Origin: Streptomyces albus subsp. albus
GTDB lineage: Bacteria; Actinomycetota; Actinomycetes; Streptomycetales; Streptomycetaceae
Length of the DNA: 9,365 bases
Assembly: GCF_000719865.1 (NCBI RefSeq)
Contig: NZ_JOID01000060.1
Location: 1 to 9,365, forward strand
Reading direction: 5' to 3'
Position 1 is the first letter of the stretch. Every line of letters starts with the position of its first letter. Shown here one piece after another: positions 1 through 5,739 of the stretch. The translations under genes were made by a program, and so were the position numbers. The notes under the pieces were generated by a model. That model worked only from the letters and a program-made list of their open reading frames with translations, was not told where the DNA came from and did not search any database.

Positions 1-350
1 GCGGGGCGGGTCGCGGCCGCCCGGAGCCCGGGGTGGTGCCTGCCGGTGGAGAGCGGGGGCGGCTGCGGCGTCCGGCCGTCGCCGCCCGTGTTCCCGCCGG
101 CCCGTCCGTTGCCGGCCGCGGGGGCGCCGGTCGCGGCACCGCCGGGGGCGCAGCCGCCGCACGCCTGCGCCCTCGGCCTTCTTCACCCCCTCGGCCTTCT
201 TCACCCCCTCGGCCTTCTCCACCCCCGCGGCCTTCTCCACCCCTGCGGCCTTCTCTACCCCCTCGGCCTTCTCGCTCCCCGAGCCGAGGGGCCCCTCCCC
301 GTCGCCGCTGTCCTCGCCCTGCCTGCCCGGCCGCGCCGTGATGCGCGGCA
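1..350. other. Left-edge stretch without a secure gene
   Basis: No start codon with a convincing ribosome binding site and no recognisable domain is seen on either strand. On the minus strand, a frame from a GTG at 351-349 reads through the 18-bp repeat as a Lys/Ala/Glu-rich peptide (MPRITARPGRQGEDSGDGEG, then EKAEGV-like units) with high G/C third positions. Below about base 168 that frame becomes arginine-rich. A neighbouring minus frame then has almost pure G/C third positions and reads as Gly/Ala/Pro-rich protein to the edge. This could be the start of a divergent gene cut by the window, with a frame disturbance near 165-175, or simply biased non-coding DNA. The plus-strand reading through the repeat has poor third-position G/C and is unlikely to be coding. 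Confidence 0.4.
174..281. repeat. 18-bp tandem repeat, about six copies
   Basis: Consecutive units start at 174, 192, 210, 228, 246 and 264. Each begins CGGCCTTCT on the plus strand; the sixth is diverged in its second half. Read on the minus strand in the frame with G/C-rich third positions, each unit encodes a hexapeptide of the EKAEGV/EKAAGV/KKAEGV type. The substitutions between units keep that reading open. Confidence 0.9.
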
Positions 351-355
351 CACAT

Positions 356-373
356 CGAAACGTTGTCGTTTCG
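356..373. promoter_or_regulatory. Operator O1, probable TetR-family binding site
   Basis: Perfect inverted repeat CGAAACG-TTGT-CGTTTCG (7-4-7). It overlaps the proposed -35 element of the tetR promoter and shares its half-site with the second palindrome at 400-414. TetR-family repressors usually bind such palindromes upstream of their own gene. That this regulator is the binder is inference from position. Confidence 0.72.
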
Positions 374-392
374 TTCGGGGCGGTTCTAGGAT
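363..392 (+). promoter_or_regulatory. Predicted tetR promoter
   Basis: A -35-like TTGTCG (363-368) and a -10-like TAGGAT (387-392) are separated by 18 bp, close to the vegetative sigma (HrdB) pattern of Streptomyces. Transcription would start near 399 and leave a leader of about 120 bases before the gene. Both palindromes bracket the promoter, O1 over the -35 and O2 at about +1 to +15, which suits repression. Confidence 0.6.
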
Positions 393-399
393 CTGCTGT

Positions 400-414
400 A
401 CGAAACCGTTTCGT
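400..414. promoter_or_regulatory. Operator O2, probable TetR-family binding site
   Basis: Perfect odd-centred palindrome ACGAAAC-C-GTTTCGT, using the same CGAAAC/GTTTCG half-sites as O1 but with a one-base centre. It lies at the predicted transcription start of the tetR promoter. The half-site centres are about 42-43 bp (four helical turns) apart, so two dimers could sit on the same DNA face. Confidence 0.72.
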
Positions 415-518
415 TCAAGCGGGGCGGGGCGGGGACGGGGGGCCGGTCCGTCCTGCTTCTTTCCCCGCTGTCCCAACGGCCGTTTTCCCGCGGCCCGCTT
501 TCCGCCAAGGAGGTCCGG

Positions 519-1118
519 ATGCCGACCGAGGAGGCCGCGCAGCCCGTACGCCGCACCCGGCTCACCCCCGAGCGTGAGGCCGAGCTGTTCGGTGCCGTCC
601 TCGACCTGCTGCGCGAGGTCGGCTACGAGGCGCTGACCATGGACGCGGTCGCGAGCCGCACCAGGTCCAGCAAGGCCACCCTCTACCGCCAGTGGAGGGG
701 TAAACCGGAACTGGTCGTCTCCGCCCTCCGGCACGAGGCCCCCGTCAACCTGCTGCGGTTCGACACCGGATCGCTCCGCGGCGACCTGCGGGCCGTCGCC
801 CGGCAGATGGACGAGGGCCAGTGCATCAGGGACGCCGAGCTGCTGAGCGCCCTCGGCCACGCCGTGCACCGGGACGCCGGACTCCACCAGGCCCTGCGTG
901 ACCTGCTGATCGAGCCCGAGGTCCAGGCGCTCGACCAGATGCTCCAGCGTGCCGTGGACCGGGGCGAGCTGGCCGCGGACTGCCCGGCCCGGACGTATGT
1001 GCCGCACATGCTCATCGGGGGGGTCATCACCCGCTACCTGGTCGAGGGGGTGTACGCCGACACGGACTTCCTCGTCGGTTACGTCGACTCCGTGATCCTG
1101 CCCGCGCTCGGCGCGTAG
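519..1118 (+). CDS. TetR/AcrR-family transcriptional regulator
   Basis: A 199-residue protein of usual TetR length. Residues about 16-62 form the N-terminal DNA-binding domain: a first helix (ELFGAVLDLLREVGYEALTM) is followed by a helix-turn-helix ending SSKATLYRQWRGKPELV, the family signature. The remainder is the all-helical ligand-binding and dimerisation half. The start is set by a near-perfect Shine-Dalgarno AAGGAGG at 507-513, five bases before the ATG. Upstream are a promoter and two palindromes, so autorepression is likely. The next gene on the same strand is an MMPL exporter, a common pairing in which the regulator senses an export substrate. However, no copy of the palindrome is seen near the exporter, so control may act through read-through from the tetR promoter. 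The ligand cannot be told from sequence. Confidence 0.93.
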   Translation: MPTEEAAQPVRRTRLTPEREAELFGAVLDLLREVGYEALTMDAVASRTRSSKATLYRQWRGKPELVVSALRHEAPVNLLRFDTGSLRGDLRAVARQMDEGQCIRDAELLSALGHAVHRDAGLHQALRDLLIEPEVQALDQMLQRAVDRGELAADCPARTYVPHMLIGGVITRYLVEGVYADTDFLVGYVDSVILPALGA

Positions 1119-1149
1119 CCCGGTCCGGGGCGCCCGGGCGCGGAACCGC

Positions 1150-1238
1150 CGACAACGGATCGCCCACAACTCGGAAATCCACAACAGAACTTCCCACAAC
1201 AGAACCCCACAACAGAACCCCACAACAGAACCCACAAC
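1150..1238. repeat. Seven CCACAAC-type direct repeats
   Basis: A heptamer CCACAAC (first copy CGACAAC) starts at 1150, 1164, 1179, 1194, 1207, 1220 and 1232, giving spacings of 14, 15, 15, 13, 13 and 12 bp. The last four copies are joined by AGAACCC(C), making a tandem 12-13-bp unit. The block is A/C-rich on the plus strand, unlike its surroundings, and lies wholly between genes. It could be a cluster of binding sites or replication-slippage DNA. Confidence 0.85.
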
Positions 1239-1274
1239 GGAAGCAGCATCCGCCACGCGGCGCCCGCCGAACGC

Positions 1275-1292
1275 CACCGGGCGGGCCCGGTG
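1275..1292. other. GC hairpin between tetR and exporter
   Basis: Perfect inverted repeat CACCGGGC-GG-GCCCGGTG (8-bp stem, 2-bp centre) after the repeat block. It could form part of a factor-independent terminator or a DNA-binding palindrome; there is no U-tract. Its distance from the tetR stop (about 160 bp) leaves its role open. Confidence 0.4.
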
Positions 1293-1608
1293 CGGCCTCG
1301 TGCGGTCACCGGGACCCGCTCCGCACTGCCCGAACGTCCTTCCCGTCCCGGCGGCCCAAGCGGTGCGGCGGACGCGCGGGGAGCCGGCGGGGCCCCGCCC
1401 CGCTCCCGCCGGTGCGGATCGGCGCGGGCCACGCCTGCCGCAGGCCGTATATCCGCATATCCGCCCGATGTCCGCCCGTTGGCCGCCGCCACCGGCCACT
1501 ACTGGCCACCACCGGCCTCCCGCGCACTTCGCGCCCGCCGGACCGCCACGAACATCCGCAACCCCTATCCCTCTCACGACCATCCGACCCGACGGGAGAC
1601 CACTCCTC

Positions 1609-3978
1609 GTGGCCACTTTCCTGTACCGCATCGGCCGGCTCGCCTTCCGGCGACGCTGGCTCGCCACGCTCATATGGACGGCGCTGCTGGCCGGTGTCGG
1701 CGTCGCCGCGGCGACCGCGCCCGGCCCCGCCGGCAACTCGTTCTCGATCCCCGGCACCGAGGCCCAGCGTGCCTTCGACGTGCTGGAGGAGCGCTTCCCG
1801 GGCGCCGCCGCCGACGGGGCCACGGCCCGTGTCGTCTTCCGCGCACCCGACGGTGAGAAGATCACGGACCCGGAGAACAAGGCGGCGGTGCTGGACGTCG
1901 TCGGCGAACTGGCCGACGGCGGACAGGTCGCCGGCGCACCCGACCCCTTCCGCGCCAAGGCCATCAGCCGGGACGGCACGACCGCCTACAGCCAGGTCTC
2001 CTACGAGGCCAATTCCTTCGAGCTGACCGAGAAGTCGCGCGAGGAACTGCAGGCCGCCGCCGAGAACGGCCGCGAACAGGGCCTGACGGTGGAGACCGGC
2101 GGCGACGCCCTCCAGGCCATTCCGGAGACCGGAAGCGGCGAGATCATCGGCGTCGTCGTCTCCGCGATCGTGCTCGCGATCACCTTCGGTTCGCTGATCG
2201 CGGCCGGGATGCCGCTGATCACCGCCCTGATCGGGGTCGGCGTCGGAGTCGGCACCATCACCGCGCTCGGCAGTGTGCTGGACCTGTCCAGCACCACCTC
2301 GATCCTCGCCACGATGATCGGCCTGGCCGTTGGTATCGACTACGCGCTGTTCATCGTCTCCCGCTACCGCGCCGAACTGGTGGACGGCCGCGAGCCGGCG
2401 GACGCCGCGGGCCGCGCCGTCGGCACCGCGGGCTCGGCGGTCGTCTTCGCCGGGCTGACCGTCGTCATCGCCCTGGCCGGACTCTCCGTCGTCAACATCC
2501 CGCTGCTCACCAAGATGGGCCTCGCGGCGGCCGGCACGGTCGTCGTCGCCGTCCTCGTCGCCCTCACCCTGATCCCGGCCGTGCTGGGCTTCGCGGGCGA
2601 CCGGGTGCTGGGCCGCAGAGCCCGCGCGGTCCGCAAGGCGGCGGGAAGCGGCGCGGCCGCGGACGGCACTTCCGGGAAGGGCGCCGTCGAGAAGGGCACG
2701 TCCGGTGAGCCCGCCCCCGGTGAGCCCGCGGCCGGTGCTCCGGCCAAGCCGAACATGGGCACCCGCTGGGCGCGGTTCGTCCTGCGGCGCCCGGCGGCCG
2801 TCCTGCTCGTCGGCGTGGTCGGACTCGGCGCCCTGGCGGTGCCGGCGACGGACCTGAGCCTCGGCCTGCCGGACGACGGCAGCCAGCCGACGAGCACGAC
2901 CCAGCGCAAGGCGTACGACATGCTCTCCGAGGGCTTCGGCCCCGGCTTCAACGGGCCGCTCGTGGTCGTCGTGGACGCGGACGGCAGCGACGACCCGAAG
3001 GCCGCGGTGGAACGCGTGACCGACCGGGTCTCCGGCCTGGACGGCATCGCCACCGTCACTCCGGCGCAGTTCAACAAGGCCGGGGACACGGCCATGTTCA
3101 GCGTCATCCCCGCCTCGGAGCCGACCGGTGCGGAGACCGAGGAACTCGTCGCCGACATCCGGGCGGAGGCCGGCGACCTGCTGGCCGACACCGGCGCGCG
3201 GACCCTGGTCACCGGCACCACCGCGATGAACATCGACGTCTCGCAGAAGCTCAACGACGCCCTGCTGCCCTATCTGGCGCTGGTCGTCGGGCTCGCCTTC
3301 CTGCTGCTGACGGTCGTCTTCCGGTCCCTCCTCGTCCCGCTCAAGGCGGCGCTCGGCTTCCTGCTGTCCGTCGTGGCGGCGCTCGGCGCGGTCGTGGCCG
3401 TCTTCCAGTGGGGATGGCTCGGCGGGCTGTTCGGCGTCGAGGAGACCGGTCCGATCATGAGCATGATGCCGATCTTCATGGTCGGTGTGGTCTTCGGCCT
3501 GGCGATGGACTACGAGGTCTTCCTCGTGACCCGGATGCGTGAGGCCCACGTCCACGGGGAGAGCCCGCACGAGGCCGTGGTCACCGGCTTCCGGCACGGA
3601 GCCCGGGTGGTCACCGCGGCCGCGGTCATCATGATCAGCGTCTTCGCCGGCTTCATCGGATCCTCCGACTCGATGATCAAGATGATCGGCTTCGGGCTCG
3701 CGATCGCCGTGCTGTTCGACGCCTTCATCGTGCGGATGGCGATCGTCCCGGCCGTCCTGGGCCTGCTCGGCAAGGCGGCCTGGTGGCTGCCGCGGAGCCT
3801 GGACCGGGTGCTGCCCAACGTCGATGTGGACGGCGACGGACTCCAGCGTGAGCTGGACCTGCACGAGGCCGCCGCGTCGGGACCGGCCGCCGCGTCCGGT
3901 GACGTCGACGCAGACGGTGACGCCGATGGCGCCGAGCGGCGCGCCGAGCAGGCGTCCGGAGCGGGCCGGGCCGGCTAG
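1609..3978 (+). CDS. MMPL-family (RND superfamily) transporter
   Basis: A 789-residue inner-membrane exporter of the MmpL-like type with two homologous halves. Residues 17-36 are TM1, followed by an extracytoplasmic domain (about 40-175). TM2-TM6 fall in about 178-330, a hydrophilic Gly/Ala/Pro linker in about 337-384, TM7 near 394-412, a second external domain to about 550, and TM8-TM12 in about 552-718. Each half carries the paired Asp-Tyr of the proton path: GIDYALF (D244-Y245) and AMDYEVF (D634-Y635). The family uses the proton gradient to export lipids, siderophores or drugs; the substrate here is unknown. The GTG start is chosen because MATFLYRIGRLAFRRRW is a family-typical beginning and GGGAG lies about ten bases upstream. 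The C-terminus has a short Asp/Ala-rich tail after LDRVLPNVDVDGDGL. It probably works with the upstream TetR regulator. Confidence 0.95.
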   Translation: MATFLYRIGRLAFRRRWLATLIWTALLAGVGVAAATAPGPAGNSFSIPGTEAQRAFDVLEERFPGAAADGATARVVFRAPDGEKITDPENKAAVLDVVGELADGGQVAGAPDPFRAKAISRDGTTAYSQVSYEANSFELTEKSREELQAAAENGREQGLTVETGGDALQAIPETGSGEIIGVVVSAIVLAITFGSLIAAGMPLITALIGVGVGVGTITALGSVLDLSSTTSILATMIGLAVGIDYALFIVSRYRAELVDGREPADAAGRAVGTAGSAVVFAGLTVVIALAGLSVVNIPLLTKMGLAAAGTVVVAVLVALTLIPAVLGFAGDRVLGRRARAVRKAAGSGAAADGTSGKGAVEKGTSGEPAPGEPAAGAPAKPNMGTRWARFVLRRPAAVLLVGVVGLGALAVPATDLSLGLPDDGSQPTSTTQRKAYDMLSEGFGPGFNGPLVVVVDADGSDDPKAAVERVTDRVSGLDGIATVTPAQFNKAGDTAMFSVIPASEPTGAETEELVADIRAEAGDLLADTGARTLVTGTTAMNIDVSQKLNDALLPYLALVVGLAFLLLTVVFRSLLVPLKAALGFLLSVVAALGAVVAVFQWGWLGGLFGVEETGPIMSMMPIFMVGVVFGLAMDYEVFLVTRMREAHVHGESPHEAVVTGFRHGARVVTAAAVIMISVFAGFIGSSDSMIKMIGFGLAIAVLFDAFIVRMAIVPAVLGLLGKAAWWLPRSLDRVLPNVDVDGDGLQRELDLHEAAASGPAAASGDVDADGDADGAERRAEQASGAGRAG

Positions 3979-3991
3979 GCCGCGGCGCGGT

Positions 3992-4017
3992 GCGGCGGCC
4001 GGCCCTCCGGCCGCCGC
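3992..4017 (+). terminator. Strong stem-loop terminator after the MMPL gene
   Basis: A perfect 11-bp stem, GCGGCGGCCGG with CCGGCCGCCGC, closes a four-base CCCT loop 13 bases after the exporter stop codon. There is no U-tract, which is common for Streptomyces terminators. Confidence 0.78.
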
Positions 4018-4102
4018 CCGGACACCCGGTACTCCGGTGTCCCGGTCCCAGCGGAGCCGGGAGACCGGACGGCGCCGCCCCGTGGGGACGGGGCGCGGCG
4101 CC
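4018..4102 (+). other. Three further consecutive stem-loops
   Basis: Directly after the first terminator stem lie three more. GGACACC (4020-4026) pairs with GGTGTCC (4036-4042). CGGTCCC (4043-4049) pairs with GGGAGACCG (4059-4067) with one bulged A. GGCGCCGC plus CCCGT (4071-4083) pairs with ACGGG and GCGGCGCC (4088-4102) around a GGGG loop with a 2-base bulge. They abut with almost no spacer. They may be back-up terminators or a folded 3' untranslated or small RNA. Confidence 0.6.
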
Positions 4103-4108
4103 GGTGCG

Positions 4109-4151
4109 GCCCCCGGTGGCATCAGCCGTCCGTTCGGACGCCACCGGGGGC
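4109..4151. other. Composite inverted repeat with nested hairpin
   Basis: A perfect 12-bp inverted repeat, GCCCCCGGTGGC (4109-4120) and GCCACCGGGGGC (4140-4151), encloses a second perfect hairpin GTCCG-TT-CGGAC (4128-4139). The inner stem abuts the right arm directly, leaving a single 7-base bulge ATCAGCC on the plus strand. It is the fifth hairpin in a row downstream of the exporter and lies about 130 bp before the cbiM promoter. Its function is unknown. Confidence 0.7.
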
Positions 4152-4220
4152 TTCGGCATGCGCGGCCCCGCCCCGCATTTGCACGCAGCGCGGGGTGGGG
4201 CCGCCGATTGTCGCGTGCCG

Positions 4221-4255
4221 GTTGCCGGTTGCCGGTTTCCGGTCAGCGGTTGCCG
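4221..4255. repeat. 7-bp tandem repeat GTTGCCG, five units
   Basis: Five heptamers follow each other in register: GTTGCCG, GTTGCCG, GTTTCCG, GTCAGCG, GTTGCCG. The block ends 25 bp before the Nur-box palindrome. The third unit also forms the left arm of the 4232-4273 inverted repeat. Confidence 0.8.
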
Positions 4256-4273
4256 GAGAGAATCGGAAACCGG
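4232..4273. other. 10-bp inverted repeat upstream of the cbiM promoter
   Basis: CCGGTTTCCG (4232-4241) and CGGAAACCGG (4264-4273) are perfect reverse complements separated by 22 bp, and end seven bases before the Nur-type palindrome. It could be a second regulator site or the last terminator stem before the importer operon. Confidence 0.5.
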
Positions 4274-4279
4274 GGCGCT

Positions 4280-4298
4280 CTTGCAAACGATGTGCAAG
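4280..4298. promoter_or_regulatory. Nur box (nickel-responsive repressor site)
   Basis: The palindrome CTTGCA-N7-TGCAAG contains TTGCAA-ACGAT-GTGCAA. The published Nur consensus in Streptomyces is tTGCaa-N5-ttGCAA; the only deviation is one lower-conservation base in the right half. Nur is a Fur-family protein that, with nickel bound, represses nickel-uptake genes. The site lies 64 bp before cbiM and overlaps the likely promoter, so nickel excess should shut off the importer. The match is seen in sequence; binding is inferred. Confidence 0.8.
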
Positions 4299-4311
4299 TG
4301 CCCATTACTCT
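4281..4311 (+). promoter_or_regulatory. Predicted promoter of the ECF importer operon
   Basis: A -35-like TTGCAA (4281-4286) lies within the Nur box and a -10-like TACTCT (4306-4311) follows after 19 bp, somewhat longer than ideal. A transcript would start near 4318 and give a leader of about 45 bases, too short for a riboswitch. Overlap with the Nur box suits direct repression. Confidence 0.45.
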
Positions 4312-4361
4312 TGAGAGGTCGAACAGGCAGGCCGGCCCAGTCAGCAGAGCGGAGCCACACC

Positions 4362-5267
4362 ATGCACGTCCCCGACGGGTTCTTCGACGCACCCGTGTCC
4401 GTGGCCACCGGAGCCGTCGCAGCGGCCGCGGTGGCGGTCGGCCTGCGCGGTGCCCGGCGCGAACTCGACGAGCGCACCGCGCCCCTGGCCGGGCTCGTCG
4501 CCGCCTTCGTCTTCGCCGTCCAGATGCTCAACTTCCCCGTGGCGGCCGGTACCAGCGGCCATCTGCTCGGCGGGGCGCTCGCCGCCATACTCGTCGGGCC
4601 CTACACCGGTGTCCTGTGCATCTCCGTGGTCCTGCTCATGCAGGCGGTCCTCTTCGCCGACGGCGGCCTCACCGCGCTGGGCGTCAACATCACCACCATG
4701 GCCGTGGTGGGCGTGCCCGTCGCCTACGCCGTCTTCCGCGGCCTGGTGCGGCTGCTGCCCCGGGCCCGCGCCTCCGTCACCGCTGCCTCCTTCCTGGCCG
4801 CGTTCCTCTCCGTGCCGGCCGCCGCGGCCGCCTTCACCGGCCTCTACGCCCTCGGGGGCACCGCCGACGTGGCGATCGGCAAGGTCTTCGCGGCCATGCT
4901 GGGCGTCCACACGCTCATCGGCATCGGTGAGGGCGTCATCACCGCCCTGACCATCGGTGCGGTCATCGCCGTCCGGCCCGACCTCGTGTACGGGGCCCGG
5001 GGCCTCGTACAGCAGCCGCGTCTCCTCACCACCGGCCCTGCCTCCGCGCCGGCCCGCCCGCGCCCGACCGGCAGCACCACCGGCAGCACCGCCGCCCCGG
5101 CGGCCACGGCCCGGGCGGCCACTGCCCCGGCGGCCACGGCCCGGGCGGCCACGGCCACTGCCACCTCTGGCTCCGTCCCGGGCACCGGCAGCACTCCCGG
5201 TTCCGGCGGCACCCCCGACTCCGGCGACACCGGCCGGAGCAACGACAGCAAGGAGGCGACCGCCTGA
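4362..5267 (+). CDS. cbiM: ECF transporter substrate-binding subunit CbiM/NikM
   Basis: A 301-residue integral membrane protein, the metal-specific S-component of an energy-coupling-factor nickel/cobalt importer. It begins MHVPDGF, the invariant family start in which the free amino end of Met1 and His2 bind the metal. His67 in TSGHLLGG matches the further metal ligand of the solved NikM family. About six hydrophobic helices cover residues 10-210. The ATG is fixed by MHVPDGF, with GGAG at 4351-4354 as ribosome binding site. Residues about 215-301 are an Ala/Thr/Gly/Pro-rich tail, longer than usual, containing a duplicated decapeptide. The stop overlaps the next start (TGATG), so translation is coupled. 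Family membership does not separate nickel from cobalt; the Nur box upstream favours nickel, which a streptomycete may need for Ni-superoxide dismutase, urease or hydrogenase. Confidence 0.94.
   Translation: MHVPDGFFDAPVSVATGAVAAAAVAVGLRGARRELDERTAPLAGLVAAFVFAVQMLNFPVAAGTSGHLLGGALAAILVGPYTGVLCISVVLLMQAVLFADGGLTALGVNITTMAVVGVPVAYAVFRGLVRLLPRARASVTAASFLAAFLSVPAAAAAFTGLYALGGTADVAIGKVFAAMLGVHTLIGIGEGVITALTIGAVIAVRPDLVYGARGLVQQPRLLTTGPASAPARPRPTGSTTGSTAAPAATARAATAPAATARAATATATSGSVPGTGSTPGSGGTPDSGDTGRSNDSKEATA
5094..5153. repeat. 30-bp direct duplication in the cbiM tail
   Basis: Bases 5094-5123 are repeated at 5124-5153 with at most the final base differing. In frame this duplicates an Ala/Pro/Thr/Arg decapeptide in the low-complexity C-terminus. 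The length, a multiple of three, keeps the frame. Confidence 0.85.
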
Positions 5268-5737
5268 TGTCCGCCACCCGTCCCCAGGCCCCGCGCACCC
5301 GGCTGCTGTGGATCACAGGCGTCCTGACCGCCCTGCTGCTCGCCGGGGTCGTCAGCTACTACGCCTCGGCCAGCCCCGACGGTCTGGAGAAGGTCGCCGC
5401 CGACCACGGCATCGACAAGACCGTCGAGGACCACGCGGCCAAAGACTCCCCGCTCGCCGACTACCAGACCCGCGACATCGGTGACCCCCGGCTCTCCGGC
5501 GGGCTCGCGGGCGTCGTCGGAGTCGGTGCCACCCTGGCCCTCGGCACGGGCCTTTTCTGGCTCGTACGCCGCCGCCCGCAGGGCACCGACGGGCAGGGCG
5601 CCGACGGGCGGGGCGCCGACGGGCAGGGCGCCGGCCCGGAGGAAGCCCACCCCGAGGATGCCCGTCCCGAAAGTGCCCGCCCGGAAAATGCCCGCCCGGA
5701 GGACGCCCGTCCCGCCGCCGCCCAGGGCGAGCGTTAG
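5267..5737 (+). CDS. cbiN: PDGLE-domain protein, CbiN/NikN-like subunit
   Basis: A 156-residue accessory membrane subunit of the ECF importer. One hydrophobic helix (about 13-33) precedes the diagnostic PDGLE motif (residues 37-41, in SASPDGLEKVA). An extracytoplasmic stretch and a second helix (about 78-100) follow, then a positively charged RRRP at the cytoplasmic side. In related systems this small protein is separate or fused to CbiM/NikM and is needed for metal loading of the S-component. The ATG shares one base with the cbiM stop; AAGGAGG at 5250-5256, inside cbiM, is a strong ribosome binding site. Residues about 106-156 are hydrophilic repeats: GADGQ/GADGR pentapeptides (15-bp DNA unit), then DARPE/NARPE tetra- and pentapeptides (12-bp unit). 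This tail looks like slippage-driven growth with no evident function. Confidence 0.9.
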   Translation: MSATRPQAPRTRLLWITGVLTALLLAGVVSYYASASPDGLEKVAADHGIDKTVEDHAAKDSPLADYQTRDIGDPRLSGGLAGVVGVGATLALGTGLFWLVRRRPQGTDGQGADGRGADGQGAGPEEAHPEDARPESARPENARPEDARPAAAQGER

Positions 5738-5739
5738 CC

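Larger units (their letters stand above)
1119..1608. other. 490-bp gap between tetR and the exporter
   Basis: No gene is supported here. The stretch opens with a 12-bp self-complementary GCGCCCGGGCGC (1130-1141), then carries the CCACAAC repeat block (1150-1238), a GC-rich hairpin (1275-1292) and an 8-bp tandem duplication ATATCCGC (1449-1464). The duplication is the most A/T-rich spot and might serve as a -10 region. I see no convincing -35/-10 pair for the exporter and no copy of the tetR operators. An open frame runs upstream of the exporter start to about 1300, but its arginine/proline-rich composition looks non-coding. Confidence 0.6.

Noticed and set aside
174..281. The 18-bp repeats as a CRISPR array
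   Set aside because: The units are directly contiguous with no unique spacers and are too short.
1150..1238. CCACAAC repeats as DnaA boxes or a replication origin
   Set aside because: The Streptomyces DnaA box is TTGTCCACA-like; the complement here is GTTGTGG without the required core, and no dnaA, dnaN or A/T-rich unwinding element is present.
1300..1608. An N-terminal extension of the exporter from about 1300
   Set aside because: The extra residues are Pro/Arg/Ala-rich and not membrane-like. The conserved start MATFLYRIGRLAF with a ribosome site is at 1609.
255..1979. Long minus-strand frame over tetR and the following gap
   Set aside because: It is antisense to a clear TetR gene, its composition changes abruptly, and its gap portion merely translates the CCACAAC repeats.
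4043..4075. A B12-box-like string (AGCCGGGAGACCGGAC) upstream of cbiM, suggesting a cobalamin riboswitch
   Set aside because: The match has about two deviations at conserved positions, and the other core elements expected upstream of the box are missing. The string is explained by a hairpin, and it lies upstream of the predicted promoter, so it would not be in the cbiM leader.
1306..4122. Very long minus-strand open frame opposite the exporter gene
   Set aside because: It is rich in Asp, Glu, His, Arg and Gly, has no domain, and lies opposite a clear MMPL protein. Long antisense frames are expected in G+C-rich DNA.
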